DNA from: Dyadobacter sp. 50-39
GTDB taxonomy: Bacteria > Bacteroidota > Bacteroidia > Cytophagales > Spirosomataceae
Direction: 5' to 3'
NCBI GenBank assembly: GCA_001898145.1
Contig: MKSR01000036.1
Location: forward strand, 290,898 to 354,897
DNA length: 64,000 nucleotides
Shown: in pieces, positions 26,669-35,142 of the stretch
How positions within the stretch are numbered: the stretch's first letter is position 1
Layout of the letters: every line of letters starts with the position of its first letter
The notes under the pieces: generated by a model
Databases searched by the model: none
Told to the model about the DNA's origin: nothing
Seen by the model: only the letters and a program-made list of their open reading frames with translations
Translations under genes and position numbers: made by a program

Positions 26669-27076
26669 TCACTCGGTGTCACAGACTGACCTGCAAATGG
26701 CAGCAGTTCGCTCATCTTTCACCTTACCAGCGGACAGCGCATCCATTTCCATCTGTTTTTTAGCCCAGGCATGCAAATGAGCGATAAAAGGGATCAATTC
26801 CTGCCCGGTCTCACTCAACGAATATTCAACTTTCGGTGGAACTTCGTGATACATCTTTCGGAGGATCAATTTATCTTCTTCCAGTTCACGCAAGGTTTGT
26901 GTGAGCATTTTTGTTGTGATGTCCGGCAAAGTCCGGGTTAACTCGCCATATCTTAACACACCTTTCATGTCCAGGTACCACAGAATCCTGGCCTTGTATT
27001 TTCCGCCTATGCGTTTGAATGCATAGTCGACCGCGCAAAGCTGATTCGCTTGCGTTAATATTTCATCTTTTTTCAT
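26669..27076 (-). CDS. HxlR-family winged-helix regulator
   Basis: A 135-aa HxlR/DUF24 regulator: AFKRIGGKYKARILWYLDMK, then RYGELTRTLPDITTKMLTQT, LRELEEDKLILRKMYHEVPP and VEYSLSETGQELIPFIAHLH. Cys14 in NQLCAVDYAF is at the place of the conserved N-terminal cysteine that, in HypR/QorR-type members, senses quinones or electrophiles. It is divergent from a zinc-type/quinone oxidoreductase gene, the usual target arrangement for QorR-like regulators. Two palindromic elements lie in the 151-bp shared region. Confidence 0.92.
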   Translation of the reverse strand: MKKDEILTQANQLCAVDYAFKRIGGKYKARILWYLDMKGVLRYGELTRTLPDITTKMLTQTLRELEEDKLILRKMYHEVPPKVEYSLSETGQELIPFIAHLHAWAKKQMEMDALSAGKVKDERTAAICRSVCDTE

Positions 27077-27116
27077 ACCGTCTCTATTTTAAAACAATTG
27101 ATAATCAGCATTGCAT

Positions 27117-27163
27117 ACTTTTTGGTGTATAACATACAAAAAAGTACATACTTGCCAAAAGTA
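27117..27163. promoter_or_regulatory. Two inverted repeats in the hxlR/oxidoreductase divergent promoter
   Basis: ACTTTTTGGTGTA (27117-27129) faces TACAAAAAAGT (27135-27145), with two unmatched bases; then TACTTGCCAAAAGTA (27149-27163) has 5-bp arms. They sit between divergent starts and are the best candidates for HxlR binding. Not proven; AT-rich spacing makes chance possible. Confidence 0.4.
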
Positions 27164-27227
27164 AGTATTTGGTCTAAAATTGCATTACTGTTAACAGATC
27201 AAATGATGGTTATTAAATAAACAAATA

Positions 27228-28271
27228 ATGAAAGATCAAACACCTGCGACCGATTATAAAACCGGTGCCGTGATGAAAGCAGTTCGATTACACGCATTCG
27301 GCGGACCGGAAGTGCTGCATTATGAGGATGCGCCGATGCCGGAGCTAAAAGATGGCGAAGTATTAGTAAAAGTCCACGCATCCGCACTTAATCCCCCCGA
27401 CTGGTATTTACGGGATGGCTACCGTTCCCTTCCGCCTGAATGGCAACCGCAGGGAGATTTTCCAATGATCCTCGGGACAGATATTTCCGGGGTAGTTGAA
27501 GCGGTTTCAGAAGGGGTAATCAATTTTAAGGTTGGTGATGAAGTTTATTCCATGGTTCGCTTTTTCAGTATTGGAGAAAGCAAAGGCTATGCTGAATATG
27601 TGAGCGTACCTGCAGAACATCTTGCCATCAAACCGGGCAAAATAGACCATGTGCATGCTGCTGGTGCGCCGATGTCGCTGTTAACTGCATGGCAGTTTCT
27701 GGTGGACATTGGACACAACCACCCTAACCCGTTACAGGCTCACCCGCACATCTCGGTACCCTTGCAGGACAAAACGGTGCTCGTCAATGGAGCTGCTGGT
27801 GGGGTTGGCCACTTTGTTGTTCAGATAGCGAAGCTTCGGGGCGCGAAAGTGATCGGTGTGGCCTCTACCAAACAAGAAGCTATTGTACGAGAACTCGGAG
27901 CAGATGACTTCATTGATTACACGAAAACAGCGCCAGAGGATGTTGTCCGGGACCTTGACCTGGTCGTGGATACGGTCGGCGGTGCATCAACCGGGCGCTT
28001 TCTGAAGACTCTAAAGCGTGGTGGCGCTTTATTTCCGGTTTATCCTTTGGGTTTTGAGGGTGGGGCAGAAGCCGAAAAACTTGGGATCACCGTATCATCC
28101 GTGCAGGTGAGGTCAAGCGGGGTACAACTGACGCAACTGGCCAGATTACTCGATGACGGTAGTATCAAGGTCGTTATTGACAGTACATTCCCGTTATCGG
28201 CAACACGTGAAGCACATGAGCGCGCAGCCAAGGGTCATATTCGAGGTAAAATCGTCCTAACTGTTGCCTGA
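27228..28271 (+). CDS. NADP-dependent alcohol dehydrogenase/quinone oxidoreductase-like (MDR family)
   Basis: Medium-chain dehydrogenase/reductase, 347 aa, of the quinone-oxidoreductase kind. The N-terminal GroES-like domain shows MKAVRLHAFGGPEVLHYEDA and EVLVKVHASALNPPDWYLRD. The cofactor fold has KTVLVNGAAGGVGHFVVQIA near residue 185 and VIGVASTKQEAIVRELGADD. The structural and catalytic zinc ligands are absent, as in zinc-independent QOR enzymes. It is divergent from the HxlR regulator and followed after 1 bp by a SnoaL-like gene. Expected to reduce a quinone or enone. Confidence 0.9.
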   Translation: MKDQTPATDYKTGAVMKAVRLHAFGGPEVLHYEDAPMPELKDGEVLVKVHASALNPPDWYLRDGYRSLPPEWQPQGDFPMILGTDISGVVEAVSEGVINFKVGDEVYSMVRFFSIGESKGYAEYVSVPAEHLAIKPGKIDHVHAAGAPMSLLTAWQFLVDIGHNHPNPLQAHPHISVPLQDKTVLVNGAAGGVGHFVVQIAKLRGAKVIGVASTKQEAIVRELGADDFIDYTKTAPEDVVRDLDLVVDTVGGASTGRFLKTLKRGGALFPVYPLGFEGGAEAEKLGITVSSVQVRSSGVQLTQLARLLDDGSIKVVIDSTFPLSATREAHERAAKGHIRGKIVLTVA

Positions 28272-28272
28272 T

Positions 28273-28710
28273 ATGAACGCCCAAGACATCGCAGACCAGT
28301 TAAAGCTAAGAGCTTTGGTAGACAAGGTATCGATACTGGCAGATAAAAAGGAATTTGAGGCCCAGCTACAATTGTTCACCGAAGATGCTATCACAGAAAT
28401 CACCGTAGACGGAAGCCTGATCATGCAGTTGAACGGGCGTGAAGCTATGTCAGCGGCCTTCAAAGGTTTTAACAATAGCTTTGCGGCGGCCTTTCACCTC
28501 AATGGACAACATGTGGTCACTATCAAAGGTGAACATGCCAACGGTACATTATATAGCCATATCACCCTGCTCAGCGTTGCAGAGGGAAAAAAGTTCAAAT
28601 CAACCATAGGGGCTATATATCAGGATGAATATGAGAAAGTTAATGGCGACTGGCTTATCGCTTCAAGGCGGGGCATGTTTATCGGGCAGGATAAAAACCC
28701 TCTTGGCTGA
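28273..28710 (+). CDS. SnoaL/NTF2-like protein
   Basis: A 145-aa protein with the nuclear-transport-factor-2-like cone fold of the SnoaL_4 type: LKLRALVDKVSILADKKEFE, LFTEDAITEITVDG, then AAFHLNGQHVVTIKGEHANG and YEKVNGDWLIASRRGMFIG. Such proteins are small isomerases/hydratases or ligand-binding partners. The start is ATG 28273, one base after the oxidoreductase stop, so the two are one operon; a TTG three codons upstream is less likely. Function presumably linked to the product of the oxidoreductase. Confidence 0.85.
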   Translation: MNAQDIADQLKLRALVDKVSILADKKEFEAQLQLFTEDAITEITVDGSLIMQLNGREAMSAAFKGFNNSFAAAFHLNGQHVVTIKGEHANGTLYSHITLLSVAEGKKFKSTIGAIYQDEYEKVNGDWLIASRRGMFIGQDKNPLG

Positions 28711-28822
28711 AAGATACTACCTCAAAGATTTACGTTCTGTTTTCCTGAAAAGGCCAAAGGTACTTTCTGAAAAGTCCGTGAAGTGGCTGAAAGGACTATG
28801 GCGTTTGACATTGGCAGGTCAA

Positions 28823-29187
28823 TTAAGTCGGTTTGTCGCAATAGCATGCGGCATGCAGTAACAAAAAACCGGCCAATAGATTAGCCGCCTTTTTCCGGTA
28901 CGCATCTTTGGGCCAGGTGATGGTGGCCTGCCTGGCCATGTCGGCTCCGGTAAGTTTTACCGCCTTGGCTGCGGCTGATCGACTATCGTGGAGCTCATCA
29001 ACACGGTCACCCACCCGCCCCGGCCTACCAGTTTCAGCAGGGTGTGGATATCATTGATCTCCATTACCGGTACAGCAGCCAGCTGACGCTCCTCAAGCAC
29101 TTTGTTGAGATAATTGCGAATGCTGTAACCATTTGATGGTTGTACAGCAGCTCCGAACCTTTTTTCAACTAATCTTGCCGACGCCAT
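28823..29187 (-). pseudogene. LysR-family regulator remnant (substrate-binding half only, frameshifted)
   Basis: Two overlapping minus-strand frames together encode the C-terminal part of a LysR-type regulator. The first (29187 down to about 28970) reads EKRFGAAVQPSNGYSIRNYL and MEINDIHTLLKLVGRGGW. The second continues as AAAKAVKLTGADMARQATIT and WPKDAYRKKAANLLAGFL. The switch requires a one-base shift near 28960-29000. The N-terminal DNA-binding domain is absent; instead the divergent TetR gene begins 55 bp away. A dead gene. Bases 28711-28822 hold nothing recognisable. Confidence 0.75.
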
Positions 29188-29242
29188 TTTGCGAACCCGA
29201 CTATCTGCTCTATTTTTGTGTTGATCAATATAAAAATAATTT

Positions 29243-29824
29243 ATGCGAGGAAGACCGTCATCAATCGATCACGAGCAAGTCATACTGAAAGCGCAGCGCG
29301 TGTTTTGGGAGAAAGGTTTTGGAGCGACTTCCCTGGGCGATTTGCTCAAATCGACGGATATGGGCAGCGGAAGCTTTTATAATTGTTTCAAAGGCGGCAA
29401 AAAAGAACTTTTCGGCAAAGCTATCGCGCAGCGCAGAGAGGTATTCCAGCAATTCAAGGCCGTGCTCGACAATTCCGAATCACCCGTTCAGAAAATCAGG
29501 GATTTTTTCGGTAGCATCGCCGAGGCGGATCATGACACGCACATGCGCGGCTGCATCATTGCAAACGCAGTTACTGAAATGGCGTTTCTGGACCCGGAGC
29601 TGGAAAAGGAGGCGGCGGACATTTTATTGGAAGTTGAGCAAATGTTCGCAGGTGCCATCCGGAGAGAGCAGCTCGCAGGGACGATCGCCAATCCCGCGCC
29701 ACCCGAAGTATTGGCGCGCTACCTGATCACAGTCTGGAACGGTCTGAATGTAACCCGCCGCGTGCACACAGACAAAGTAGTGCTGCGCGAGTTGATCGAC
29801 TTACAGTTGTCAGTGATCAGCTGA
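29243..29824 (+). CDS. TetR/AcrR-family transcriptional regulator
   Basis: A 193-aa repressor-type regulator. The N-terminal helix-turn-helix is GRPSSIDHEQVILKAQRVFW, then EKGFGATSLGDLLKSTDMGS and GSFYNCFKGGKKELFGKAI. The C-terminal ligand domain matches the TetR_C class with MRGCIIANAVTEMAFLDPEL. Located just upstream of a short-chain dehydrogenase and an aldo-keto reductase on the same strand; probably controls that operon. The inducer is unknown. Confidence 0.92.
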   Translation: MRGRPSSIDHEQVILKAQRVFWEKGFGATSLGDLLKSTDMGSGSFYNCFKGGKKELFGKAIAQRREVFQQFKAVLDNSESPVQKIRDFFGSIAEADHDTHMRGCIIANAVTEMAFLDPELEKEAADILLEVEQMFAGAIRREQLAGTIANPAPPEVLARYLITVWNGLNVTRRVHTDKVVLRELIDLQLSVIS

Positions 29825-29831
29825 CGTTTTT

Positions 29832-30671
29832 TTGGGGCATTTTTGGAATGATCAATACAGAAATAATTTATTCATTGTTAATGAACTTAAACTAAAACAA
29901 AAGACTGCCTTCATCAGCGGCTCTACCCAAGGAATCGGATTTGCCATCGCGCAACAACTCATGGCCGAAGGTGCCCATGTGATCATCAATGGTAGAAATC
30001 CTGAAAAAACGAAGGCAGCGATGGAGCAACTAAGGGCTATATTTCCTTCGGGGAATGTGACTGGCATTGCCGCGGATTTCTCAAGTTCGGATGAAGTAGC
30101 CGCGCTCATAGCCGGGTTGCCGCAGATCGACATCCTAATAAATAACGTCGGGATCTTCGAATTGAAACCGTTTACCCAGATCGATGAATCCGACTGGCGG
30201 CGAATGTTCGAGGTGAACGTACTGAGCGGGGCGCGCCTGGCGAAGGCGCTTTTGCACGGAATGCTCGACAGGAAATGGGGGAGGATCGTGTTTATCAGCA
30301 GTGAGTCGGGGATCAATGTGCCGGCAGATATGATCCATTACGGCGTAACCAAAACGGCCATGCTATCGCTCGCAAACGGGTTATCCAAGCTCACCAGGGG
30401 AACCGAGGTAACTGTTAACAGCATCCTGGGTGGGCCGACGTATTCGGATGGTGTGGCCGGAACCGTCGAAGCTATTGCCGAAGCGCAGGGTATGACCGTG
30501 GAACAAATGAAGGCCGCCATTCTGGCCAGTACTAACGCGCATTCACTTTTGCAGCGGTTTATCGCCCCAGAGGAAATCGCGGCGCTGGCTGCTTACCTGT
30601 GCAGTCCTCTGGCCGCAGCAACCAACGGTTCATCGCTTCGTGCTGACGGCGGCGCACTTCAAATGCTTTAA
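29832..30671 (+). CDS. Short-chain dehydrogenase/reductase, start uncertain
   Basis: Classical SDR oxidoreductase. The cofactor motif is FISGSTQGIGFAIAQQLMAE, followed by ILINNVGIFELKPF, the catalytic Ser in IVFISSESGINVPADM, and the YGVTKTAM motif (Tyr and Lys separated by three residues). The frame is open from TTG 29832, which would add an unusual N-terminus. The natural start appears to be the ATG at 29881, but that ATG is one base out of frame: it reads MNLN then stop, whereas one added A would give MNLKLKQKTAF. So either a non-ATG start is used or the gene carries a one-base deletion at its 5' end. The last residues (SSLRADGGALQML) are normal. Confidence 0.82.
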   Translation: MGHFWNDQYRNNLFIVNELKLKQKTAFISGSTQGIGFAIAQQLMAEGAHVIINGRNPEKTKAAMEQLRAIFPSGNVTGIAADFSSSDEVAALIAGLPQIDILINNVGIFELKPFTQIDESDWRRMFEVNVLSGARLAKALLHGMLDRKWGRIVFISSESGINVPADMIHYGVTKTAMLSLANGLSKLTRGTEVTVNSILGGPTYSDGVAGTVEAIAEAQGMTVEQMKAAILASTNAHSLLQRFIAPEEIAALAAYLCSPLAAATNGSSLRADGGALQML

Positions 30672-30763
30672 CCGGATTTTGGATACAAACCTCCCGGATA
30701 CGGTTAATCCTGCCTCAGGGGGCATTGCTAGTTTTGCATTGATTAAAACAAACAAATACCAAT

Positions 30764-31765
30764 ATGAAACTTGTAAAATTAGGAAGCCAGGGGCTCGTGG
30801 TGCCATCGGTGGGACTGGGTTGTATGGGAATGACGGGCATGGCCCACATGGATATTTATGGTAAAGCGGATGAAGCCGAGGCGATTGCCACCATTCACCG
30901 TTCGCTGGAACTCGGCGGGAATTTTCTCGATACAGCAGATCTTTACGGGCCGCTCGTCAACGAACAGCTCGTCGCAAAGGCAACCAAGGGACGCCGCGCA
31001 GATTACCTGATCGCAACAAAGTTTGGCTGGGAAATCGACGACAATGCGCAGATTACCTGGAAGTTCCGGGCAGACAAAGCATATGTAAAAAAGGCAGCCG
31101 AGCGCTCGCTCGAAAACCTGGCAACGGACTATGTCGACCTTTACTACCTTCACCGGCTGGACGCCAATACGCCCATAGAGGAAACGGTAGAGGCCATGTC
31201 GGAACTGGTAAAGGAGGGCAAGGTACGTCATATAGGTCTGTCGGAAGTTTCGGCTGAAACCGTCCGTCGGGCCCATGCGATCCACCCTGTCACGGCTGTG
31301 CAAACCGAGTATTCGCTTTTTGAACGTAGTCCTGAACAGGCAGGTATTATGCGAGCGCTGGAGGAGCTAGGCGTTGGTTTTGTAGCATATTCGCCATTGG
31401 GCCGCGGGTTTATTTCGGGCGAACTGAAAAGTCCGGACGACCTGGCAGCAGATGATTTCAGGCGCGGTATCCCGCGTTTTCAGGGAGAACAGTTTTACAA
31501 AAACTTGGACTTGCTTGCGGAAATACAGCGTATGGCGGCGGAGAAGCAGGTAAGCTCGTCGCAGCTGGCACTGGCCTGGGTGATTGCCAAAGGTGCCGTG
31601 CCAATTCCGGGAACGAAACGCCGGAAGTACCTGGAAGAAAATATCGCTGCCACGGAAATTGTGCTCGGCGAGGCGGATCTGGCTCGACTGGAAGCGATTA
31701 TCCCGCTGGGAACCGAAACGGGCGATCGGTACGACAAGTTTGGTATGGACGCAATCGACCGTTAG
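30764..31765 (+). CDS. Aldo/keto reductase
   Basis: A 333-aa aldo-keto reductase of the AKR13/YajO-like type. Visible features are VPSVGLGCMGMTGMAHMDIY, the catalytic Asp and Tyr in GNFLDTADLYGPLVNEQLVA, Lys in YLIATKFGW, His in DLYYLHRLDANTPIEETVEA, and the NADPH-binding end AVPIPGTKRRKYLEENIAA. It probably reduces small aldehydes or ketones. Lies 92 bp after the SDR gene, with an AraC regulator 49 bp downstream. Confidence 0.93.
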   Translation: MKLVKLGSQGLVVPSVGLGCMGMTGMAHMDIYGKADEAEAIATIHRSLELGGNFLDTADLYGPLVNEQLVAKATKGRRADYLIATKFGWEIDDNAQITWKFRADKAYVKKAAERSLENLATDYVDLYYLHRLDANTPIEETVEAMSELVKEGKVRHIGLSEVSAETVRRAHAIHPVTAVQTEYSLFERSPEQAGIMRALEELGVGFVAYSPLGRGFISGELKSPDDLAADDFRRGIPRFQGEQFYKNLDLLAEIQRMAAEKQVSSSQLALAWVIAKGAVPIPGTKRRKYLEENIAATEIVLGEADLARLEAIIPLGTETGDRYDKFGMDAIDR

Positions 31766-31814
31766 CCATTTTGCGGGCAGGGCAATGTCCTGCCCGTTTA
31801 CTTATATTTAAACA

Positions 31815-32729
31815 ATGAAAAAACAGGTCCCCTACCTTATCCACTCGATTTCGGAGCAGCACCGCATACTAGGTTTGCCCGGGCCGGTACATCCGTTGGT
31901 GAGCGTATTCGATTTTGACGAAATCGATCGCACCCATACCGATACCAGCAAAGAAATGCTTGTGATGGACATGTATTGTATTTCCCTCAAAAGGAATGTA
32001 ATCGGTAAAGTGCGTTACGGGCAGGGATTCTGTGATTTTGACGAAGGGATCATGTTTTGCACCGCCCCCGGCCAGGTTACCAGCAACATCTCCGAGAATC
32101 ATAGGCCCAGCGGCTGCTGCGTAGTATTCCATCCCGATTTTATCAGGAGTCATCCGCTCGGGCAGCGCATTAAAGAATACGGTTTTTTCGATTACGCTGT
32201 CAATGAGGCGCTTCATTTGTCGGAACAGGAAGAAAGTTTGGTGCTGTCGGTGTTGAAAATGCTCCGCGAAGAAATCAGCGGGCGGATCGACGCATATTCC
32301 GAAAATGTCATCATTGCGCACATTGAATTATTGCTGAGCTACGGGCAACGTTTTTACGGCCGGCAATTCCTTACCCGCAAGCCCGTGACGAGCGACGTGC
32401 TCGCGCACCTAGAAAAACTCCTGTCCGACTATTTCGCCGGCGAACGTCCCATGTCCGATGGCTTGCCGACCGTAGCGTACCTAGCCAGCGAACTGAATTT
32501 TTCCGACAATTACCTGAGCGACCTGCTTAAAAATCTCACCGGCCAGAATACGCAGCAGCATATTCACCGGTTTGTGATTGAGAGGGCCAAAGCATTGCTA
32601 GCCCAAACACAGCTTACGGTAAGCGAGATCGGTTTCCAGCTGGGTTTTGAATTTCCTCAGTCGTTCAGCCGGTTATTCAAGAGCAAGACGAATATAACGC
32701 CGGCTAAATTCCGTGCATCGTTCAACTAG
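31815..32729 (+). CDS. AraC-family transcriptional regulator
   Basis: A 304-aa regulator. The N-terminal cupin-like sensor half contains VRYGQGFCDFDEGIMFCTAP near residue 75; the C-terminal AraC domain (residues 195-304) shows TVAYLASELNFSDNYLSDLL, KNLTGQNTQQHIHRFVIERA and VSEIGFQLGFEFPQSFSRLF. It is the common regulator type found next to SDR/aldo-keto reductase genes in Bacteroidota and may act on the preceding operon. Starts at ATG 31815. Confidence 0.9.
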   Translation: MKKQVPYLIHSISEQHRILGLPGPVHPLVSVFDFDEIDRTHTDTSKEMLVMDMYCISLKRNVIGKVRYGQGFCDFDEGIMFCTAPGQVTSNISENHRPSGCCVVFHPDFIRSHPLGQRIKEYGFFDYAVNEALHLSEQEESLVLSVLKMLREEISGRIDAYSENVIIAHIELLLSYGQRFYGRQFLTRKPVTSDVLAHLEKLLSDYFAGERPMSDGLPTVAYLASELNFSDNYLSDLLKNLTGQNTQQHIHRFVIERAKALLAQTQLTVSEIGFQLGFEFPQSFSRLFKSKTNITPAKFRASFN

Positions 32730-32876
32730 CTTGCCAAAGAAACACCAATCTACTACCCTTCACAATCCTCTCTGAAATTGGCTTACCAAGGCTCAATGGA
32801 CTTGAATATTCTAACATTGCGATAACTGGCGCCCACCAAACATCTGTCTCCCGGCAACCGTACTTTAATCAGGTTG
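32730..32876. other. Intergenic sequence between convergent genes
   Basis: Short AT-rich region between the plus-strand AraC gene and the minus-strand block. I see no gene and no convincing terminator hairpin; it may contain short degraded coding sequence. Confidence 0.4.
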
Positions 32877-33062
32877 CTAATAACTATCAGGTTTAGCAAC
32901 GAGTGAGATGTACTCTTCGGCTACGGCGAGGGACGATGGTATTGATAGCGTAAAACGCAATGCCCCGATAGCAACTATTGAAGATTTAACCTGATCCCCA
33001 TTATTAAAATTTATAAGAGCAACATATGTGCACTCATTAATTGAACTTGATACATAAATCAT
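32877..33062 (-). CDS. Small ORF, 61 aa, unknown
   Basis: ATG-started frame beginning 10 bp after the stop of the serine hydrolase gene on the same strand, so it could be the last cistron of that transcript. The product (MIYVSSSINECTYVALINFN, then SLAVAEEYISLVAKPDSY) has no recognised motif, signal or membrane helix. It may be a short genuine protein, a fragment or chance. Confidence 0.25.
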   Translation of the reverse strand: MIYVSSSINECTYVALINFNNGDQVKSSIVAIGALRFTLSIPSSLAVAEEYISLVAKPDSY

Positions 33063-33072
33063 GAAAGCTTGG

Positions 33073-34278
33073 TTAAGGCATACTAGTAAATTGCATAAGC
33101 AGATCCGTAATCGACTTCTTGTCCGCTACATATTTGTTACTCAAAAAAACACCACCTAAGCCTGTCTTGGGGTTAAAAAACAAAAACGAGCTTACTCCTG
33201 GATCATCCCCATCATGCCCAATAGTCCCATTTACGTACAGATTCCAAAAGATACCCTTGTTGCGCGTCGTTAAACGGATGCCTTTAGGCGGAGACTCTTT
33301 AGCGAATTGGGGCGTAAACATTGTGCTATACGATGATCTCTTTAACAGTTTCTCCCCGCCCTGATACCCCTTTATCAGTGCAATTAGATACTTGCTCAGA
33401 TCAGCCGTATTGGTTCGAAGGCCACCGTCTGGATACGTAATTAAATGATAGAAAGGTAAAGCCGAAAAGTTGTCATCGTAGGGGTGGGCATAGCGCTTTA
33501 GGCGCTTCGCGTTTAGAAACCAGCTTGTTTGACGCATGTGAAGCGGCCGGAAGATATATTGCCTAGTAAAGTCAGCATAGCTCATGCCCGATTTGATCTC
33601 AACCAAATAGGCTGCTAGTGCCGAGCCAATATTACTGTAGCTAGATGAGCGGCCAGCGGCATCAAGGCCAAAATTTTCTTTGGCATAATACTGCCCCCTG
33701 TCATTAAGATAATCGTACATAAAACGGCCCAATGAACAATCTCGCACCCGCTGGTTGAAACCCAATTTTTTCAATTTTGCATAGGCCACGGAACTATACG
33801 CCGCCAGTGTGGTATCAAATTGATAGGTGTCGTAGAAGATGGACGGATTATCAATAATGCCGGAGGTATGGTTGGCTAGATGCCGTACCGTCATGCGGCT
33901 AGTAGGCGCATTTGGATTAACGACCTTGAACGGCAGGATGGCATTAATATCGGTATCTAAATCAAAATAGCCTAATTCAACCGCTTTCAGCAAGGCGAGG
34001 GCCGCGAATGTTTTACTGACCGAACCAATGTTTTGAATACTCTTGGCACTGTACTTAATCTGCTGCTCGATGTTAGCGTAGCCAAAGCTATGCTGATAAA
34101 TAATTTTCTTCTCGTTAACTAATACGACGGATAGTCCTGGCAAGCTATCTCGTTGATACACCCGTTCCAATGCCCTGGTCAGCGTATCAAACCGGGATTG
34201 TCCAAAGGTCATTGATAGGGTAGAACTCAGGATGAGTATTGTTTGGATAATAGACATTCGGTTTCGCATATGACTCAT
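33073..34278 (-). CDS. Serine hydrolase, class C beta-lactamase/penicillin-binding-like
   Basis: Exported hydrolase of the beta-lactamase (class C/DD-peptidase) superfamily, 401 aa. A signal peptide (MSIIQTILILSSTLSMTFGQ) follows the ATG at residue 8, so that start is possible too. The catalytic SxxK motif is NIGSVSKTFAALALL near residue 86 and the Tyr motif is SYSNIGSALAAYLVE near 215. The third motif appears as NGTIGHDGDDPGVSSFLFF (HxG-like) near 354. Many such proteins are esterases or peptidases rather than antibiotic resistance enzymes. The AraC gene lies 33 bp upstream on the same strand. Confidence 0.86.
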   Translation of the reverse strand: MSHMRNRMSIIQTILILSSTLSMTFGQSRFDTLTRALERVYQRDSLPGLSVVLVNEKKIIYQHSFGYANIEQQIKYSAKSIQNIGSVSKTFAALALLKAVELGYFDLDTDINAILPFKVVNPNAPTSRMTVRHLANHTSGIIDNPSIFYDTYQFDTTLAAYSSVAYAKLKKLGFNQRVRDCSLGRFMYDYLNDRGQYYAKENFGLDAAGRSSSYSNIGSALAAYLVEIKSGMSYADFTRQYIFRPLHMRQTSWFLNAKRLKRYAHPYDDNFSALPFYHLITYPDGGLRTNTADLSKYLIALIKGYQGGEKLLKRSSYSTMFTPQFAKESPPKGIRLTTRNKGIFWNLYVNGTIGHDGDDPGVSSFLFFNPKTGLGGVFLSNKYVADKKSITDLLMQFTSMP

Positions 34279-34311
34279 TTAGCTGGGCCAAAAGTACTCA
34301 TCGCAAACCTG

Positions 34312-35142
34312 TTATAATTGTAAAAAATCGAAATGTGGGGTGACAGGTAGCAAGTAATTATCACGTCTAAAGGCGGATGGTAGCTCCCCTAACACCCGTT
34401 GGTAAGCCCGGATGAAATGAGCCTGGTCGTAGTAGCCATGCCGATAGGCTAGCTCTCCTAAAGTAGTGGTCTGCTCACGATGGTCCAGCTCACTAATGAC
34501 TTGCCTGAGTTGAAGTATACGCTGCGTTTCTTTCGCGGTGGGACCAATCAGACGTTTGAACTGCTGCTCTATTCTTCGCTGGGAATAGCCCGACCGACGA
34601 ACCATATCCGCAATCGTTTGCTGGTTAGTGAGCCCCTTCTGCAAGTAGTTGAAGGCCCATTGGATGAAATGAGTACCGGTATCGGGTTGTAAGCAGCTAG
34701 CAAATGCGTCATACACCTTACCGATTATAACGGTTTCATCGACTCCATCCAGATTAGCCATAGTTTCATATAAGGGTCTATTGATCGCTTCCAAGCTGAC
34801 CACATTATCGGTAAATGAGCTCATTGGAATATTGGTCATCATCGAGGGGACCCAAGGCTTAAGTTGTACCATAATCGCCTTAGAATAAGCTTTCATGACG
34901 ACGCTTACCTTTCTGGTAATTTGGCCGGCTAGGTAAATTCCAGGCGGCAGATGAATGGGATCCCCGGAAAACGTTAATGAGATGCCGTTACCGTTGATGA
35001 AGGCCAGCGTACAGCAGCCGTTGGGTAAGGCATATTGGGGGGATGAAGGAAGAGGATTAAGATCATGCTCGAGAATCCAGAACTTTTGAATAGAGTCCCT
35101 AGAAGATTCCTTAGTGGTTATTTCGCGATAGGTTGGCAACAT
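34312..35142 (-). CDS. AraC-family transcriptional regulator (DUF6597-type sensor domain)
   Basis: A 276-aa regulator: N-terminal DUF6597-like beta domain (residues 5-130, with YALPNGCCTLAFINGNGISL and HLPPGIYLAGQITRKVSVVM) and C-terminal AraC helix-turn-helix pair (LGELAYRHGYYDQAHFIRAY, then QRVLGELPSAFRRDNYLL). It is located immediately upstream of, and in the same direction as, the serine hydrolase gene and probably co-transcribed with it. Confidence 0.87.
   Translation of the reverse strand: MLPTYREITTKESSRDSIQKFWILEHDLNPLPSSPQYALPNGCCTLAFINGNGISLTFSGDPIHLPPGIYLAGQITRKVSVVMKAYSKAIMVQLKPWVPSMMTNIPMSSFTDNVVSLEAINRPLYETMANLDGVDETVIIGKVYDAFASCLQPDTGTHFIQWAFNYLQKGLTNQQTIADMVRRSGYSQRRIEQQFKRLIGPTAKETQRILQLRQVISELDHREQTTTLGELAYRHGYYDQAHFIRAYQRVLGELPSAFRRDNYLLPVTPHFDFLQL

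Noticed and set aside
33073-34278. Beta-lactamase-like gene as an antibiotic resistance determinant
   Set aside because: The class C-like fold is widely used by esterases and peptidases; motifs alone do not support resistance.
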